Shown here piece by piece: positions 52,632 through 60,676 of a DNA stretch of 64,000 nt. The notes under the pieces are model-generated. The model made no database searches. It worked only from the letters and a program-made list of their open reading frames with translations, and was not told the origin of the DNA. Every line of letters begins with the position of its first letter. Position 1 is the stretch's first letter. The DNA comes from Roseovarius arcticus (GTDB taxonomy: Bacteria; Pseudomonadota; Alphaproteobacteria; Rhodobacterales; Rhodobacteraceae): NCBI RefSeq assembly GCF_006125015.1, contig NZ_SZZN01000001.1, positions 2,294,001-2,358,000 on the forward strand. Direction: 5' to 3'. Made by a program: the position numbers and the translations under genes.

Positions 52632-53351
52632 TTGGAGCAAACACTAGAACTGCTCTCGCTATCGCCCCCCGGTTGGGGGGCGAACCTTCTGCGCGGTCTG
52701 GCCGCTTCGATCCAGATCGCGCTGGGGGCCTTTGGGTTTGGCCTGATCATCGGGTTCTTTGGCGCGATGGGTAAACTTTATGGCAGCCCGTGGGTGCGCG
52801 ACCTGCTGGAAGTCTACACCACAGTCGTCCGCGCAGTACCGGAACTGGTGCTGATCCTGATCCTCTACTACGTTGGCACAGACATCCTTAATAATATCGC
52901 TGGCGCCATGGGTCGCGGCCCGGTGGAAATTAACGGCATTGCCGCCGGCATCTGGGTGCTGGGCATCGTGCAAGGTGCCTATTCCACCGAAATTCTGCGC
53001 GGTGCGATCCGCGCCATACCGCCCGGCCAGACCGAAGCAGCGCGCGCCTATGGCATGTCCCGCGCCCTTATGGCGCGGCGCGTGACGATCCCCGCGATGA
53101 CGGCCTTTGCCATTCCCGGCCTTGCTAACCTGTGGCTGATCGCAACCAAGGATACCGCGCTGCTGGCCGTCGTCGGGTTCTCCGAGCTGACGCTAGAGAC
53201 GCGCCAGGCGGCCCAAACGACGCGGGCCTACTTCACCTTCTTCCTCGCCGCTGGGTTCCTCTACCTGATGGTCACGCTCTTTTCCGGCGTCATATTCGCC
53301 CGGATTGAAAAATGGGCGCGGCGCGGGCAGCCCTCGCATAGGGGTGGATGA
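52632..53351 (+). CDS. Polar amino-acid ABC importer permease 1
   Basis: The 239-residue inner-membrane protein has five helices and the amino-acid permease coupling motif EAARAYGMSRALMARRVTIP (residues about 135-155). TTG at 52632 with TGAGG upstream gives the normal N-terminus; no ATG is available before the first helix. Its stop overlaps the second permease start. The two permeases form a heterodimer as in HisQM. Confidence 0.88.
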   Translation: MEQTLELLSLSPPGWGANLLRGLAASIQIALGAFGFGLIIGFFGAMGKLYGSPWVRDLLEVYTTVVRAVPELVLILILYYVGTDILNNIAGAMGRGPVEINGIAAGIWVLGIVQGAYSTEILRGAIRAIPPGQTEAARAYGMSRALMARRVTIPAMTAFAIPGLANLWLIATKDTALLAVVGFSELTLETRQAAQTTRAYFTFFLAAGFLYLMVTLFSGVIFARIEKWARRGQPSHRGG

Positions 53352-54121
53352 TGCGCGCGATGCTGATCCCTCGCCGGTTGATTATGCTGGGGCTCTTTGC
53401 CGCCTTCGTCGTGTGGTGTGCCGTCTCAATGGATTGGAGCTGGCTGCCCCGGTACGCCCCTCTTGCCCTTGATGGGCTATGGGTTACGATCTGGCTGCTG
53501 GTCGTCACGATCATCCTCGGCTTCATGCTGGCGGTGCCGCTGGGATTGGCGCAGGCCATCGGCCCTTGGTATCTGGCCGCCCCTGCCCGCGCATTCTGTA
53601 CTGTCATTCGCGGCACCCCGCTCCTGCTGCAAATATGGCTGCTTTATTACGGCCTCGGATCGCTGTTTCCGCAATTCCCGTGGATCCGCGAGTCAGAGTT
53701 ATGGCCCTACCTCAGGCAGGCTTGGCCCTATGCCGTTCTATCGCTGACGCTGTCCTACGCAGGCTACGAGGGCGAGGTGATGCGCGGTGCCTTCGCCTCG
53801 GTTCAGAAGGGCCAGATCGAGGCGGCCCGCGCCTTTGGTATGCCGCGCCATAAGATCTTCTTCCGCATCTGGTTGCCCCAAGCGATCCGCAGCGCCCTGC
53901 CCACGCTGGGCGGCGAGACGATCCTGCAACTCAAGGCCACCCCGCTGGTCGCGACCATCACGATAGTCGAGCTTTACGCCGTCGCCGGGCGCGTGCGGCA
54001 GGACACATTCATCATCTACGAGCCGCTACTCCTGCTGGCCGCAGCCTATCTGGTGATCGCCGGGATCATCACGCTGGGCTTTCGCTGGATCGAGGGGCGC
54101 GGTCCCCGGATGAGCCGCTAG
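53348..54121 (+). CDS. Polar amino-acid ABC importer permease 2
   Basis: The 257-residue product has five to six helices, GTPLLLQIWLLYYGLG in the second membrane region and the coupling motif EAARAFGMPRHKIFFRIWLPQAIRS (in pieces). It starts with ATGATG at 53348/53351 overlapping the previous stop. It ends at 54121, where the rhodanese gene on the opposite strand ends at the very next base, so the two stop codons abut. Confidence 0.9.
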   Translation: MMRAMLIPRRLIMLGLFAAFVVWCAVSMDWSWLPRYAPLALDGLWVTIWLLVVTIILGFMLAVPLGLAQAIGPWYLAAPARAFCTVIRGTPLLLQIWLLYYGLGSLFPQFPWIRESELWPYLRQAWPYAVLSLTLSYAGYEGEVMRGAFASVQKGQIEAARAFGMPRHKIFFRIWLPQAIRSALPTLGGETILQLKATPLVATITIVELYAVAGRVRQDTFIIYEPLLLLAAAYLVIAGIITLGFRWIEGRGPRMSR

Positions 54122-55663
54122 TCACGCGGGTTTCAGCGGGCTGAGCGCCGCGCGCTCGTCTGGGTCCAGTTGCGCCAGCAGGCCCGTCTCCCACTCCAGA
54201 TACCGGCGCGCGGCCTCCAGATTGCCATCATGCCGATCATGCACGAAAAAGAGGTGGTCGGTGCAGTCAGCCTCGGTCGGGCAATAAGGTGTCTGGACAA
54301 CCTCAAGCCCTGCTGCGCGCCAATCCTGCGGTCCTGAAAGAACGGTTTCAACCTGCGTATGCCCCTGCGCGGTTAGCTCTTGGTGCGCCCCTTGCAGCAG
54401 CGCGGCATCGCGCCCAACGATCACGATAGGACCAGACATTTCCGGCCTCCTTAGATGCAAATGTGCGCGGTTAACCCACATCGCACCCGCAATATGGCCC
54501 GTGCGATAATCCAGCCCCTTGGACGCATCAAGAAGCGTCGCGCCAGCGTAGAGCGCCGTCAAATCACCGCGAGCAGCGGCAGGCGCCGGTGCGTCTACCT
54601 CTGTCATCGCGCCGCCCTGCAGCACCCAAACCGCATGACCCATCCCCATCAGCCAGATCGCCGTCGTGGCCGCGCGCAGGCCAGTATCGCAGCTAAGCAC
54701 GATGCGCGCGCCGCGCACGGCCAGCTTTTCATCGGTGGCCTGCACCAGCTGCCCGCCGGGGGCGCAGGCAAAGCGGGGGACGTGGCCCGCGCGATGCTCG
54801 GCTTCTGTGCGCACATCAAAGCGAAAGATCGTGTGCGCCTCGGCGTCCCAGCCGCTCACCGCCGCCAGATCAACAACGGGGATATTGTAGCTGTTGATCA
54901 ACTCCTGCGCGCGCGCTTTTGCCGCCGCTATCCCCTCGGGCGGCACCTGCGGCAAATCCCCGGCTTTCTGCCCATGATCCAGATCATAGCCCGCCAGTCG
55001 CCAGCCTTGCGTGCCGTTGCGCAGCGCATGGACCGGACCGGACCAGCCCGCCAGTCGCAGGGTTTCGGCGCCGATGATCGACCGTGTCCGCCCTGCGCAA
55101 TTCACCACGACAGGTGTGCCCGCCGCGGCCATCTGAGGCGCGCGATACCCCAGCTCTGCGTTGGGGCAGGACCGCGCGCCGGGGATCGACATTTTGGTGA
55201 ATTCCGGCGCACTGCGGCCATCGAGGATCAGCATATCCCGCCCCGCAGCCTGCATTTCGCGCAGTTCCTCAGCACTGACCGATGGCGTGCCAAACTGTTG
55301 CTCGACCAGCTCGCCAAAGGTCTTGGACGGCAGGTTCACCCCCTTGAACAGAGTGTGCCCAGCCGCCGCCCAGCCGGGCGCGCCGCCGTCCATGATATGC
55401 AGATCGGCATAGCCCATGGTGGCCAGCACCTCGGCCCCGCGCCCCGCGATACCATCGACGTTGTCGAACACGATACACCGCACGGACTGGCGCGGCATCA
55501 GGCGCGGCGCGTCCGCCTCCAGCCGACTGAACGGGATATTGACCGCGAAAAAAGGATGCCCCTCGCCGTACTGCCCGAACTCACGCAGATCGATCAGCGC
55601 GACCTCACCGCCGTCCATCAGCGCCGCGCGAACGCCAGCGACAGATATCCGCGCTGCGCTCAT
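54122..55663 (-). CDS. Four-domain rhodanese-like protein
   Basis: The 513-residue product has four tandem rhodanese domains (about 1-105, 125-235, 255-360 and 370-510). Domains 2 and 3 keep the active cysteine: VVNCAGRTRS (C189) and VLSCDTGLRA (C325). Domains 1 and 4 do not: D67 in IVFDNVDG and an VGRDAALL loop stand in their place, so they may be scaffolds or bind anions. Each domain opens with a LIDLRE or LDGRS type motif. There is no signal peptide. It overlaps the dioxygenase gene by four bases, so sulfane transfer and thiol oxidation are coupled. Confidence 0.88.
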   Translation of the reverse strand: MSAARISVAGVRAALMDGGEVALIDLREFGQYGEGHPFFAVNIPFSRLEADAPRLMPRQSVRCIVFDNVDGIAGRGAEVLATMGYADLHIMDGGAPGWAAAGHTLFKGVNLPSKTFGELVEQQFGTPSVSAEELREMQAAGRDMLILDGRSAPEFTKMSIPGARSCPNAELGYRAPQMAAAGTPVVVNCAGRTRSIIGAETLRLAGWSGPVHALRNGTQGWRLAGYDLDHGQKAGDLPQVPPEGIAAAKARAQELINSYNIPVVDLAAVSGWDAEAHTIFRFDVRTEAEHRAGHVPRFACAPGGQLVQATDEKLAVRGARIVLSCDTGLRAATTAIWLMGMGHAVWVLQGGAMTEVDAPAPAAARGDLTALYAGATLLDASKGLDYRTGHIAGAMWVNRAHLHLRRPEMSGPIVIVGRDAALLQGAHQELTAQGHTQVETVLSGPQDWRAAGLEVVQTPYCPTEADCTDHLFFVHDRHDGNLEAARRYLEWETGLLAQLDPDERAALSPLKPA

Positions 55664-56247
55664 TTCTTGGTCTTGGCGCCGATATCCATAACCTTGCAGG
55701 TCCCGGCCTCGATGTCGTAGCTGATGCGCTGGTCCAAGCTCTCTAGCGGCTGGCCGTAGAAATGGAGGTGGCGGATCACCTCGGTCCCGTCGATGACGAC
55801 GCTGTGGATATCCTCGGCCATCATTGCCAGCGCATTGCCGGGGCGCAGATCGACCTTTTCGCGCAAACGCAGTTCGGCCTTGCCGGGAACTGAGCCGTCA
55901 TCGACCCGCTCATAAACGGTGTTCTGTTCCGCGCCCTCTACGGCGGCAATGCAAGCATAGACGGTGTGATTATGCGGCGGGATCACCTTGCCCGGCTGCA
56001 TCACGTTTAGATAAAGGGTTAGCCCCGTCTCAGCATCATCCGCGATAAAAAAACGGTTCTGTTTCTCCTCGACCGAGGGTGCGGGAAAGTCATCTTCGGC
56101 CCACAAATCCTTGCGCGCGGCGATGTCCATCAGGCGATCCTTGATCTTATCCAATCGGGTGCGGTCCATCGGCCCTTCAGCGGCAATCGCGCATGCGTCC
56201 GCGATAAATTGCTGCACTATCTCTTTGCGGTCCTGAGCATTGGCCAT
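55660..56247 (-). CDS. Cysteine-dioxygenase-family thiol dioxygenase
   Basis: The 195-residue product is a cupin of the cysteine/3-mercaptopropionate dioxygenase type: the iron triad is H92, H94 (PPHNHTVYACIAAVEG) and H148 (EDIHSV), with the YERVDDGS strand between them. It oxidises a thiol to a sulfinate with O2. There is no Cys-Tyr crosslink pair in the mammalian position visible. The ATG at 56247 is fixed by GGAGGG eight bases upstream; the open frame running to 56538 is spurious. Likely substrates are cysteine or a mercapto acid; the neighbouring rhodanese supports a sulfur role. Confidence 0.83.
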   Translation of the reverse strand: MANAQDRKEIVQQFIADACAIAAEGPMDRTRLDKIKDRLMDIAARKDLWAEDDFPAPSVEEKQNRFFIADDAETGLTLYLNVMQPGKVIPPHNHTVYACIAAVEGAEQNTVYERVDDGSVPGKAELRLREKVDLRPGNALAMMAEDIHSVVIDGTEVIRHLHFYGQPLESLDQRISYDIEAGTCKVMDIGAKTKK

Positions 56248-56290
56248 GTGATATCCCTCCAGCGTTAAGTCTATGGAACTGCGCGTAATT

Positions 56291-57415
56291 CTAGCCCGCA
56301 AACTCGGCGCGCACGGCATCGGTGTGCTGGCCGAGCGCTGGTACATCGCCCAACTCCGGCACGCCGCCGTCGACAACAGCCCCCGGCGCCAGCATCCGCA
56401 CCGGGCCAGTTGGGCTGCCCACCTCGACAAAGCGGTTCTGCGGGTGCTTTGCCAGATCATCCATCGTGCTGACCCGGCCATAGGCGATGCGCGCGGCCTC
56501 CAACCGTTGCACCATATCATCGCGAGGCACTTGGGCAAATATCGGCCTCAGCACGTCATCCAGCGCCGCGCGATTAGCAACGCGGTGCGAGTTCGTGTCA
56601 AAGCGCGGATCATTCGGCAAGTCCGGCAGGCCCAGAATATCGGCGCAGAAATTGTGCCACTCCCGCTCGTTCTGGATCGAAAACAGGACATCTTTGCCGT
56701 CCGATCCCGTATAGGCGCCGTAGGGCGCAATCGTCGGATGGTTCAGCCCGCTGCGCACAGGCTCCTTCCCGCCATAGATGTATTGCAGGTAGGGCACATT
56801 CATCCAGTCGGTCAGCGCGTGGAACAGCGAAATCGACAGATGCCGTCCCCGCCCTGTGATGCCCCGCCCAATAAGCGCCTGAAGCACCGCCTGATAGGCC
56901 GTCATGCCGGCCGCGATATCGCAAACCGAAACGCCCACGCGGGTCAGGCCGTCCTTTGTGCCAGTAATCTGCGACAGCCCGCTTTCGGCCTGCACCAGCA
57001 AATCATAGGCCTTCAGATCCTTTAGCGGGCCCTCCTCCCCATAGCCCGAAATGGCAACGGTAATCAGGCGCGGGTATTGCTTGCGTAGCTTGGACTGGTC
57101 AAAACCCAAACGCGCGACCGCGCCGGGCGCGAGGTTCTGGATGAATACGTCAGCGCCCGCCAGCATCCGGGTCATCAGCGCGTGATCGCCAGAGTCGCGC
57201 AGATCCAGACACACCGATTCCTTACCGCGATTGAGCCAGACGAAATACGCGCTTTCGCCATGCACCAGATGGTCGTACCCGCGCGCAAAATCGCCCTCGG
57301 GCCGCTCGATCTTGATGACGCGCGCGCCCGCCTCAGCCAGCTTGCCCGATACATACGGCGCGGCGACGGCCTGCTCGATCGAGACTACCACCAGCCCTGC
57401 TAGATCACCTGTCAT
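56291..57415 (-). CDS. Class III CoA-transferase (CaiB/BaiF family)
   Basis: The 374-residue product has the formyl-CoA-transferase fold: VVSIEQAVAAPYVSGKLAEAGARVIKIERP at the start (in pieces), NRGKESVCLDLRDS, and the catalytic region VQAESGLSQITGT. Family III enzymes move CoA between dicarboxylates such as succinate, mesaconate, citramalate or oxalate. It is divergent from a CitE/HpcH lyase and a class I fumarase/mesaconase, which suggests citramalate or mesaconate activation. It also lies 43 bases upstream of the thiol dioxygenase on the same strand and may be co-transcribed with it. Confidence 0.9.
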   Translation of the reverse strand: MTGDLAGLVVVSIEQAVAAPYVSGKLAEAGARVIKIERPEGDFARGYDHLVHGESAYFVWLNRGKESVCLDLRDSGDHALMTRMLAGADVFIQNLAPGAVARLGFDQSKLRKQYPRLITVAISGYGEEGPLKDLKAYDLLVQAESGLSQITGTKDGLTRVGVSVCDIAAGMTAYQAVLQALIGRGITGRGRHLSISLFHALTDWMNVPYLQYIYGGKEPVRSGLNHPTIAPYGAYTGSDGKDVLFSIQNEREWHNFCADILGLPDLPNDPRFDTNSHRVANRAALDDVLRPIFAQVPRDDMVQRLEAARIAYGRVSTMDDLAKHPQNRFVEVGSPTGPVRMLAPGAVVDGGVPELGDVPALGQHTDAVRAEFAG

Positions 57416-57495
57416 CTTGCGCGCGTCCTTCGCTTATTTGCGCCAATGATGCCTCATTGCGCAGGCCCTCGGAAATAGCCAACTGCGAGGGGCGG

Positions 57496-57550
57496 CATAG
57501 GTTTCCCCTATGGCCCCGCGCGTACCTCTGGCTGGCGCGGGCGCGCGGGG
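57496..57550. promoter_or_regulatory. Inverted repeats in the divergent promoter region of the CoA-transferase and lyase genes
   Basis: CATAGG and CCTATG (57496-57512, 5-base spacer) form a perfect 17-base palindrome of operator type. Next to it CCCCGCGCG (57514-57522) and CGCGCGGGG (57542-57550) form a 9-bp inverted repeat with a 19-base spacer. Both lie within 95 bases of the lyase start. No regulator gene is adjacent. Confidence 0.35.
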
Positions 57551-57589
57551 CGCTGTACCCTTTGCACCAGCTAACAGCCGGAGACTAAG

Positions 57590-58396
57590 ATGCCCGCCCT
57601 TACTGCTCAGATGATCCTGCCGCTATTCGTGCCTGCCGACAGGCCGGACCGCGTGGCCAAGGCGGCTAGCGCAGGGGCCGATGCGATCATCGTAGATCTG
57701 GAGGACGCGGTCGCGCCGGACGCCCGCAAGGCTGCGCGCGCCGGTCTGGCAGAGGCGCTCGCAAGCATCGAATGCCCCATCGTCCTGCGAATCAACGCGG
57801 CGGGCACCCAATGGCACAAGGCTGATCTGGCCGCAGCCGCCACGCTGCCGCTAACAGCCTTCATGCTGGCCAAGGCCGAGGATGGCGAGGCCTGCGCGCA
57901 TGTCGCCCGCGCCGTCGGCGTGCCAGTCATAGCCTTGGTCGAGACAGCGCGCGGCATCGCAAATTTAAACAGTATCGCAGGGGCGTCCGCGCGCCTCGCT
58001 TTCGGCTCAATCGACTATGCGGCTGATCTGGGAATGGGCCACACGCGCGCCTCGCTGGCCGCCGCGCGCTCTGCGCTGGTGCTGGCCGCGCGGCTGGCGG
58101 GCCAGCCTGCCCCGCTGGACGGCGTGACAACCGCGATCCGCGACGCCGCGATGATCGAGGATGATTGCCGCCATGCCGTCGAAATGGGCATGGGTGGCAA
58201 GCTGATCATACACCCCGCACAATTAAAGGCGGCGAGGCGGGGTTTTGCCCCCTCCCAAGACGAGCTGGACTGGGCTGCGCGCGTGCTAAAGGCGGCCGAG
58301 GGCGGCGCGGCGGTGCAAATGGACGGCGCAATGATCGACGCGCCTGTGATCGCCCGCGCCAAGGCGCTGCTGGCCCGCGCGGAGTCAGATGCATGA
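57590..58396 (+). CDS. CitE/HpcH-family CoA-ester lyase
   Basis: The 268-residue product is a TIM-barrel lyase: LFVPADRPDRVAKAASAGADAIIVDLEDAVAPD (in pieces) with the metal-binding Glu/Asp, RINAAGTQWH, and ALVETARGI, in the order of CitE/HpcH proteins that split citryl-CoA, malyl-CoA or citramalyl-CoA. GGAGAC precedes the ATG. It overlaps the mesaconase/fumarase gene by four bases. With the CoA-transferase across the promoter, citramalyl-CoA lyase (giving acetyl-CoA and pyruvate) is the most economical reading. Confidence 0.87.
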   Translation: MPALTAQMILPLFVPADRPDRVAKAASAGADAIIVDLEDAVAPDARKAARAGLAEALASIECPIVLRINAAGTQWHKADLAAAATLPLTAFMLAKAEDGEACAHVARAVGVPVIALVETARGIANLNSIAGASARLAFGSIDYAADLGMGHTRASLAAARSALVLAARLAGQPAPLDGVTTAIRDAAMIEDDCRHAVEMGMGGKLIIHPAQLKAARRGFAPSQDELDWAARVLKAAEGGAAVQMDGAMIDAPVIARAKALLARAESDA

Positions 58397-59895
58397 GCGC
58401 GCGCATCACAGAGGCCGATCTAATCGGGAGCATTGCCGACGCGCTGCAATACATATCCTACTACCATCCGCCCGATTTTATCGCCGCCATGGCAAGCGCC
58501 TATGAGCGCGAGCAAAGTCCATCGGCCAAGGCTGCGATCGCCCAGATCCTGATAAATTCACGCATGTGCGCCACCGGGCATCGGCCAATTTGTCAGGACA
58601 CCGGCATCGCCAATGTGTTTGTCGAGGTCGGCGTAGAGGCCCGCACCGATTGGACACGCCCCTTGCAGGACATGATCGACGATGCGGTGCGGCAGGCATG
58701 GATGCTTGAGACAAATCCGCTGCGCGCATCCGTCGTAGTGGACCCGCTGGATAATCGCCGAAACAGCGGCGACAATACGCCCGCGATGGTGCAGGTTCAG
58801 ATGGTCGCAGGCAAAGACGTGCATGTGACCGTATCGGCCAAGGGCGGCGGGTCCGAAAATAAAACGCAGTTCGCTGTGCTTAACCCCTCGGCCAGCGTGA
58901 CCGATTGGGTGGTGGACCGCGTGGGGCAAATGGGCGCGGGCTGGTGTCCGCCTGGTATGCTGGGCATCGGCGTCGGCGGCAGCGTGGACAAGGCGATGGC
59001 AATGGCCAAAGCGTCGCTGAACGAGCCGATTGACATCACCGATTTGCGTGCGCGCGGCCCGGCTAACCGCGTCGAGGAAATGCGGCTTGAAATCCTCGAC
59101 CGCGTTAACGCGCTTGGTATCGGAGCGCAGGGTTTGGGCGGGATCACCACCGCCCTCGACGTCAAAATAGCAACATTTCCGACGCACGCGGCCTCAATGC
59201 CCGTCGCGCTGATCCCGAATTGCGCCGCGACGCGGCATATCGACTTTACGCTGGCCGGGGACGGACCTACGACATTTGCCGCGCCTGATCTGTCGCTTTG
59301 GCCGCAGATTGAGGGCCAAGGTCCAATCGGCAGGCGCCTATCGCTGGACGATCTGACAGCAAGCACACTAGCCAGCCTGAGCCCCGGCGAGACGCTGCTT
59401 TTGTCAGGCAAGCTCTACACAGGGCGCGACGCTGCGCACAAGCGCATGGTCGAAACGCTGCGCGCGGGCGACGCGCTGCCCGTCGATCTAAAGGGGCGCG
59501 CGCTCTATTACGTCGGCCCCGTTGATGCGATTCCCGGCGAGGTGATCGGCCCGGCAGGGCCCACCACAGCGACGCGCATGGACAAATTTACCGAGGAATT
59601 ACTGGCCGCTACCGGCCTCAAAGTGATGATCGGCAAGGCCGAGCGCGGTGCTGAAGCTATTGAGGCGATCCGCCGACATGGCGCAGTCTACATGGTCGCG
59701 GTCGGCGGCGCGGCTTATCTGGTGTCGCAGGCGATCAAGGCAGCACGCGTCGTCGCCTATGATGATCTGGGAATGGAGGCTATCCGCGAATTCACTGTCG
59801 AGGATATGCCGGTGACAGTCGCGGTGGATACACATGGCAACTCCATCCACGAAACAGGCCCGCGCCAATGGGCACAAAAGTGGGCACGGGCCTGA
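58393..59895 (+). CDS. Class I fumarase / mesaconase
   Basis: The 500-residue product is an iron-sulfur hydrolyase of class I: ATGHRPICQDTGIANVFVEVG (in pieces, Cys 1), GAGWCPPGMLGIGVGG (Cys 2) and IPNCAATRHIDF (Cys 3) are the candidate cluster ligands; the C-terminal domain has LSGKLYTGRDAAHKRM and GGAAYL. It hydrates fumarate or, in some members, mesaconate to citramalate. The ATG at 58393 overlaps the lyase stop. At 500 residues it is shorter than Escherichia coli FumA (548). Choice between fumarate and mesaconate rests on neighbours only. Confidence 0.9.
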   Translation: MSARITEADLIGSIADALQYISYYHPPDFIAAMASAYEREQSPSAKAAIAQILINSRMCATGHRPICQDTGIANVFVEVGVEARTDWTRPLQDMIDDAVRQAWMLETNPLRASVVVDPLDNRRNSGDNTPAMVQVQMVAGKDVHVTVSAKGGGSENKTQFAVLNPSASVTDWVVDRVGQMGAGWCPPGMLGIGVGGSVDKAMAMAKASLNEPIDITDLRARGPANRVEEMRLEILDRVNALGIGAQGLGGITTALDVKIATFPTHAASMPVALIPNCAATRHIDFTLAGDGPTTFAAPDLSLWPQIEGQGPIGRRLSLDDLTASTLASLSPGETLLLSGKLYTGRDAAHKRMVETLRAGDALPVDLKGRALYYVGPVDAIPGEVIGPAGPTTATRMDKFTEELLAATGLKVMIGKAERGAEAIEAIRRHGAVYMVAVGGAAYLVSQAIKAARVVAYDDLGMEAIREFTVEDMPVTVAVDTHGNSIHETGPRQWAQKWARA

Positions 59896-59917
59896 TTTTC
59901 CTTGCGTGGGCAGCGCC

Positions 59918-60667
59918 TTAGATCGTGCGTCCGCCATCGACCTCCATCACCACGCCGGTGATGAAATCAGCATCGTCCGACGCCAGATAGAGCGTCGCAT
60001 TAGCGATATCGCGCGCCTCTGACAAACGGCCTAGCGGGACGGTCGCGATGAACTTCTTGCGGTTCTCAGGTGTGTCGGGCATCCCCATGAACTGCTCCAA
60101 GAGGCCAGTCGCGCCCATCACCGGGGCCACGCAGTTGACGCGGATCTTGTCCGGTGCCAATTCCACCGCCAGCGATTTGGTCATCAGGTTGACCGCGCCT
60201 TTGGACGAATTGTACCAAGTTAGGCCGGGGCGCGGACGGATACCCGCGACCGAGCCAATGTTGATCATCACGCCGCTGCCTTGCTCGCGCCAGACGGGCA
60301 CGCAAGCCTTGGTCATGTGGAAGATCGACAGCACGTTGATGTCATAAATCTTGCGAAATGTTGCCTCGTCCGTTTCCATCAGCGGGCTGTTGGCATTGGT
60401 CCAGCCAGCATTGTTGACGACAATATCGAGGCCGCCAAAGGCATCGCAGGTCTGCTTGACCGCGTCAGCCACCTGCGCACCATCCGCCACATCGCAGCGG
60501 ATTGCGATTGCCGCATCGCCGAGACTGGCGGCGACGTCATTTGCGCCCTCCTCGTTCAAATCGACGATGGCGACCTTGGCGCCCTCTGACACGAAAAGCT
60601 CGGCGATCCCCTTGCCAAAGCCAGAGGCCGCGCCTGTTACCAGTGCCGTTTTACCCTTGAGCCGCAT
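59918..60667 (-). CDS. Short-chain dehydrogenase/reductase
   Basis: The 249-residue classical SDR has the NAD(P) loop GAASGFGKGIAE, a DLNEEGAND acidic stretch suggesting NAD preference (Asp after strand 2), the NNAGWT motif, and the catalytic WYNSSKGAVN (Tyr and Lys). It oxidises an alcohol or reduces a ketone. It is the last gene of the operon with an aldehyde dehydrogenase and a Liv-type importer, so it may open or close the catabolism of the imported compound. Confidence 0.9.
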   Translation of the reverse strand: MRLKGKTALVTGAASGFGKGIAELFVSEGAKVAIVDLNEEGANDVAASLGDAAIAIRCDVADGAQVADAVKQTCDAFGGLDIVVNNAGWTNANSPLMETDEATFRKIYDINVLSIFHMTKACVPVWREQGSGVMINIGSVAGIRPRPGLTWYNSSKGAVNLMTKSLAVELAPDKIRVNCVAPVMGATGLLEQFMGMPDTPENRKKFIATVPLGRLSEARDIANATLYLASDDADFITGVVMEVDGGRTI

Positions 60668-60676
60668 TTCTGCCCC

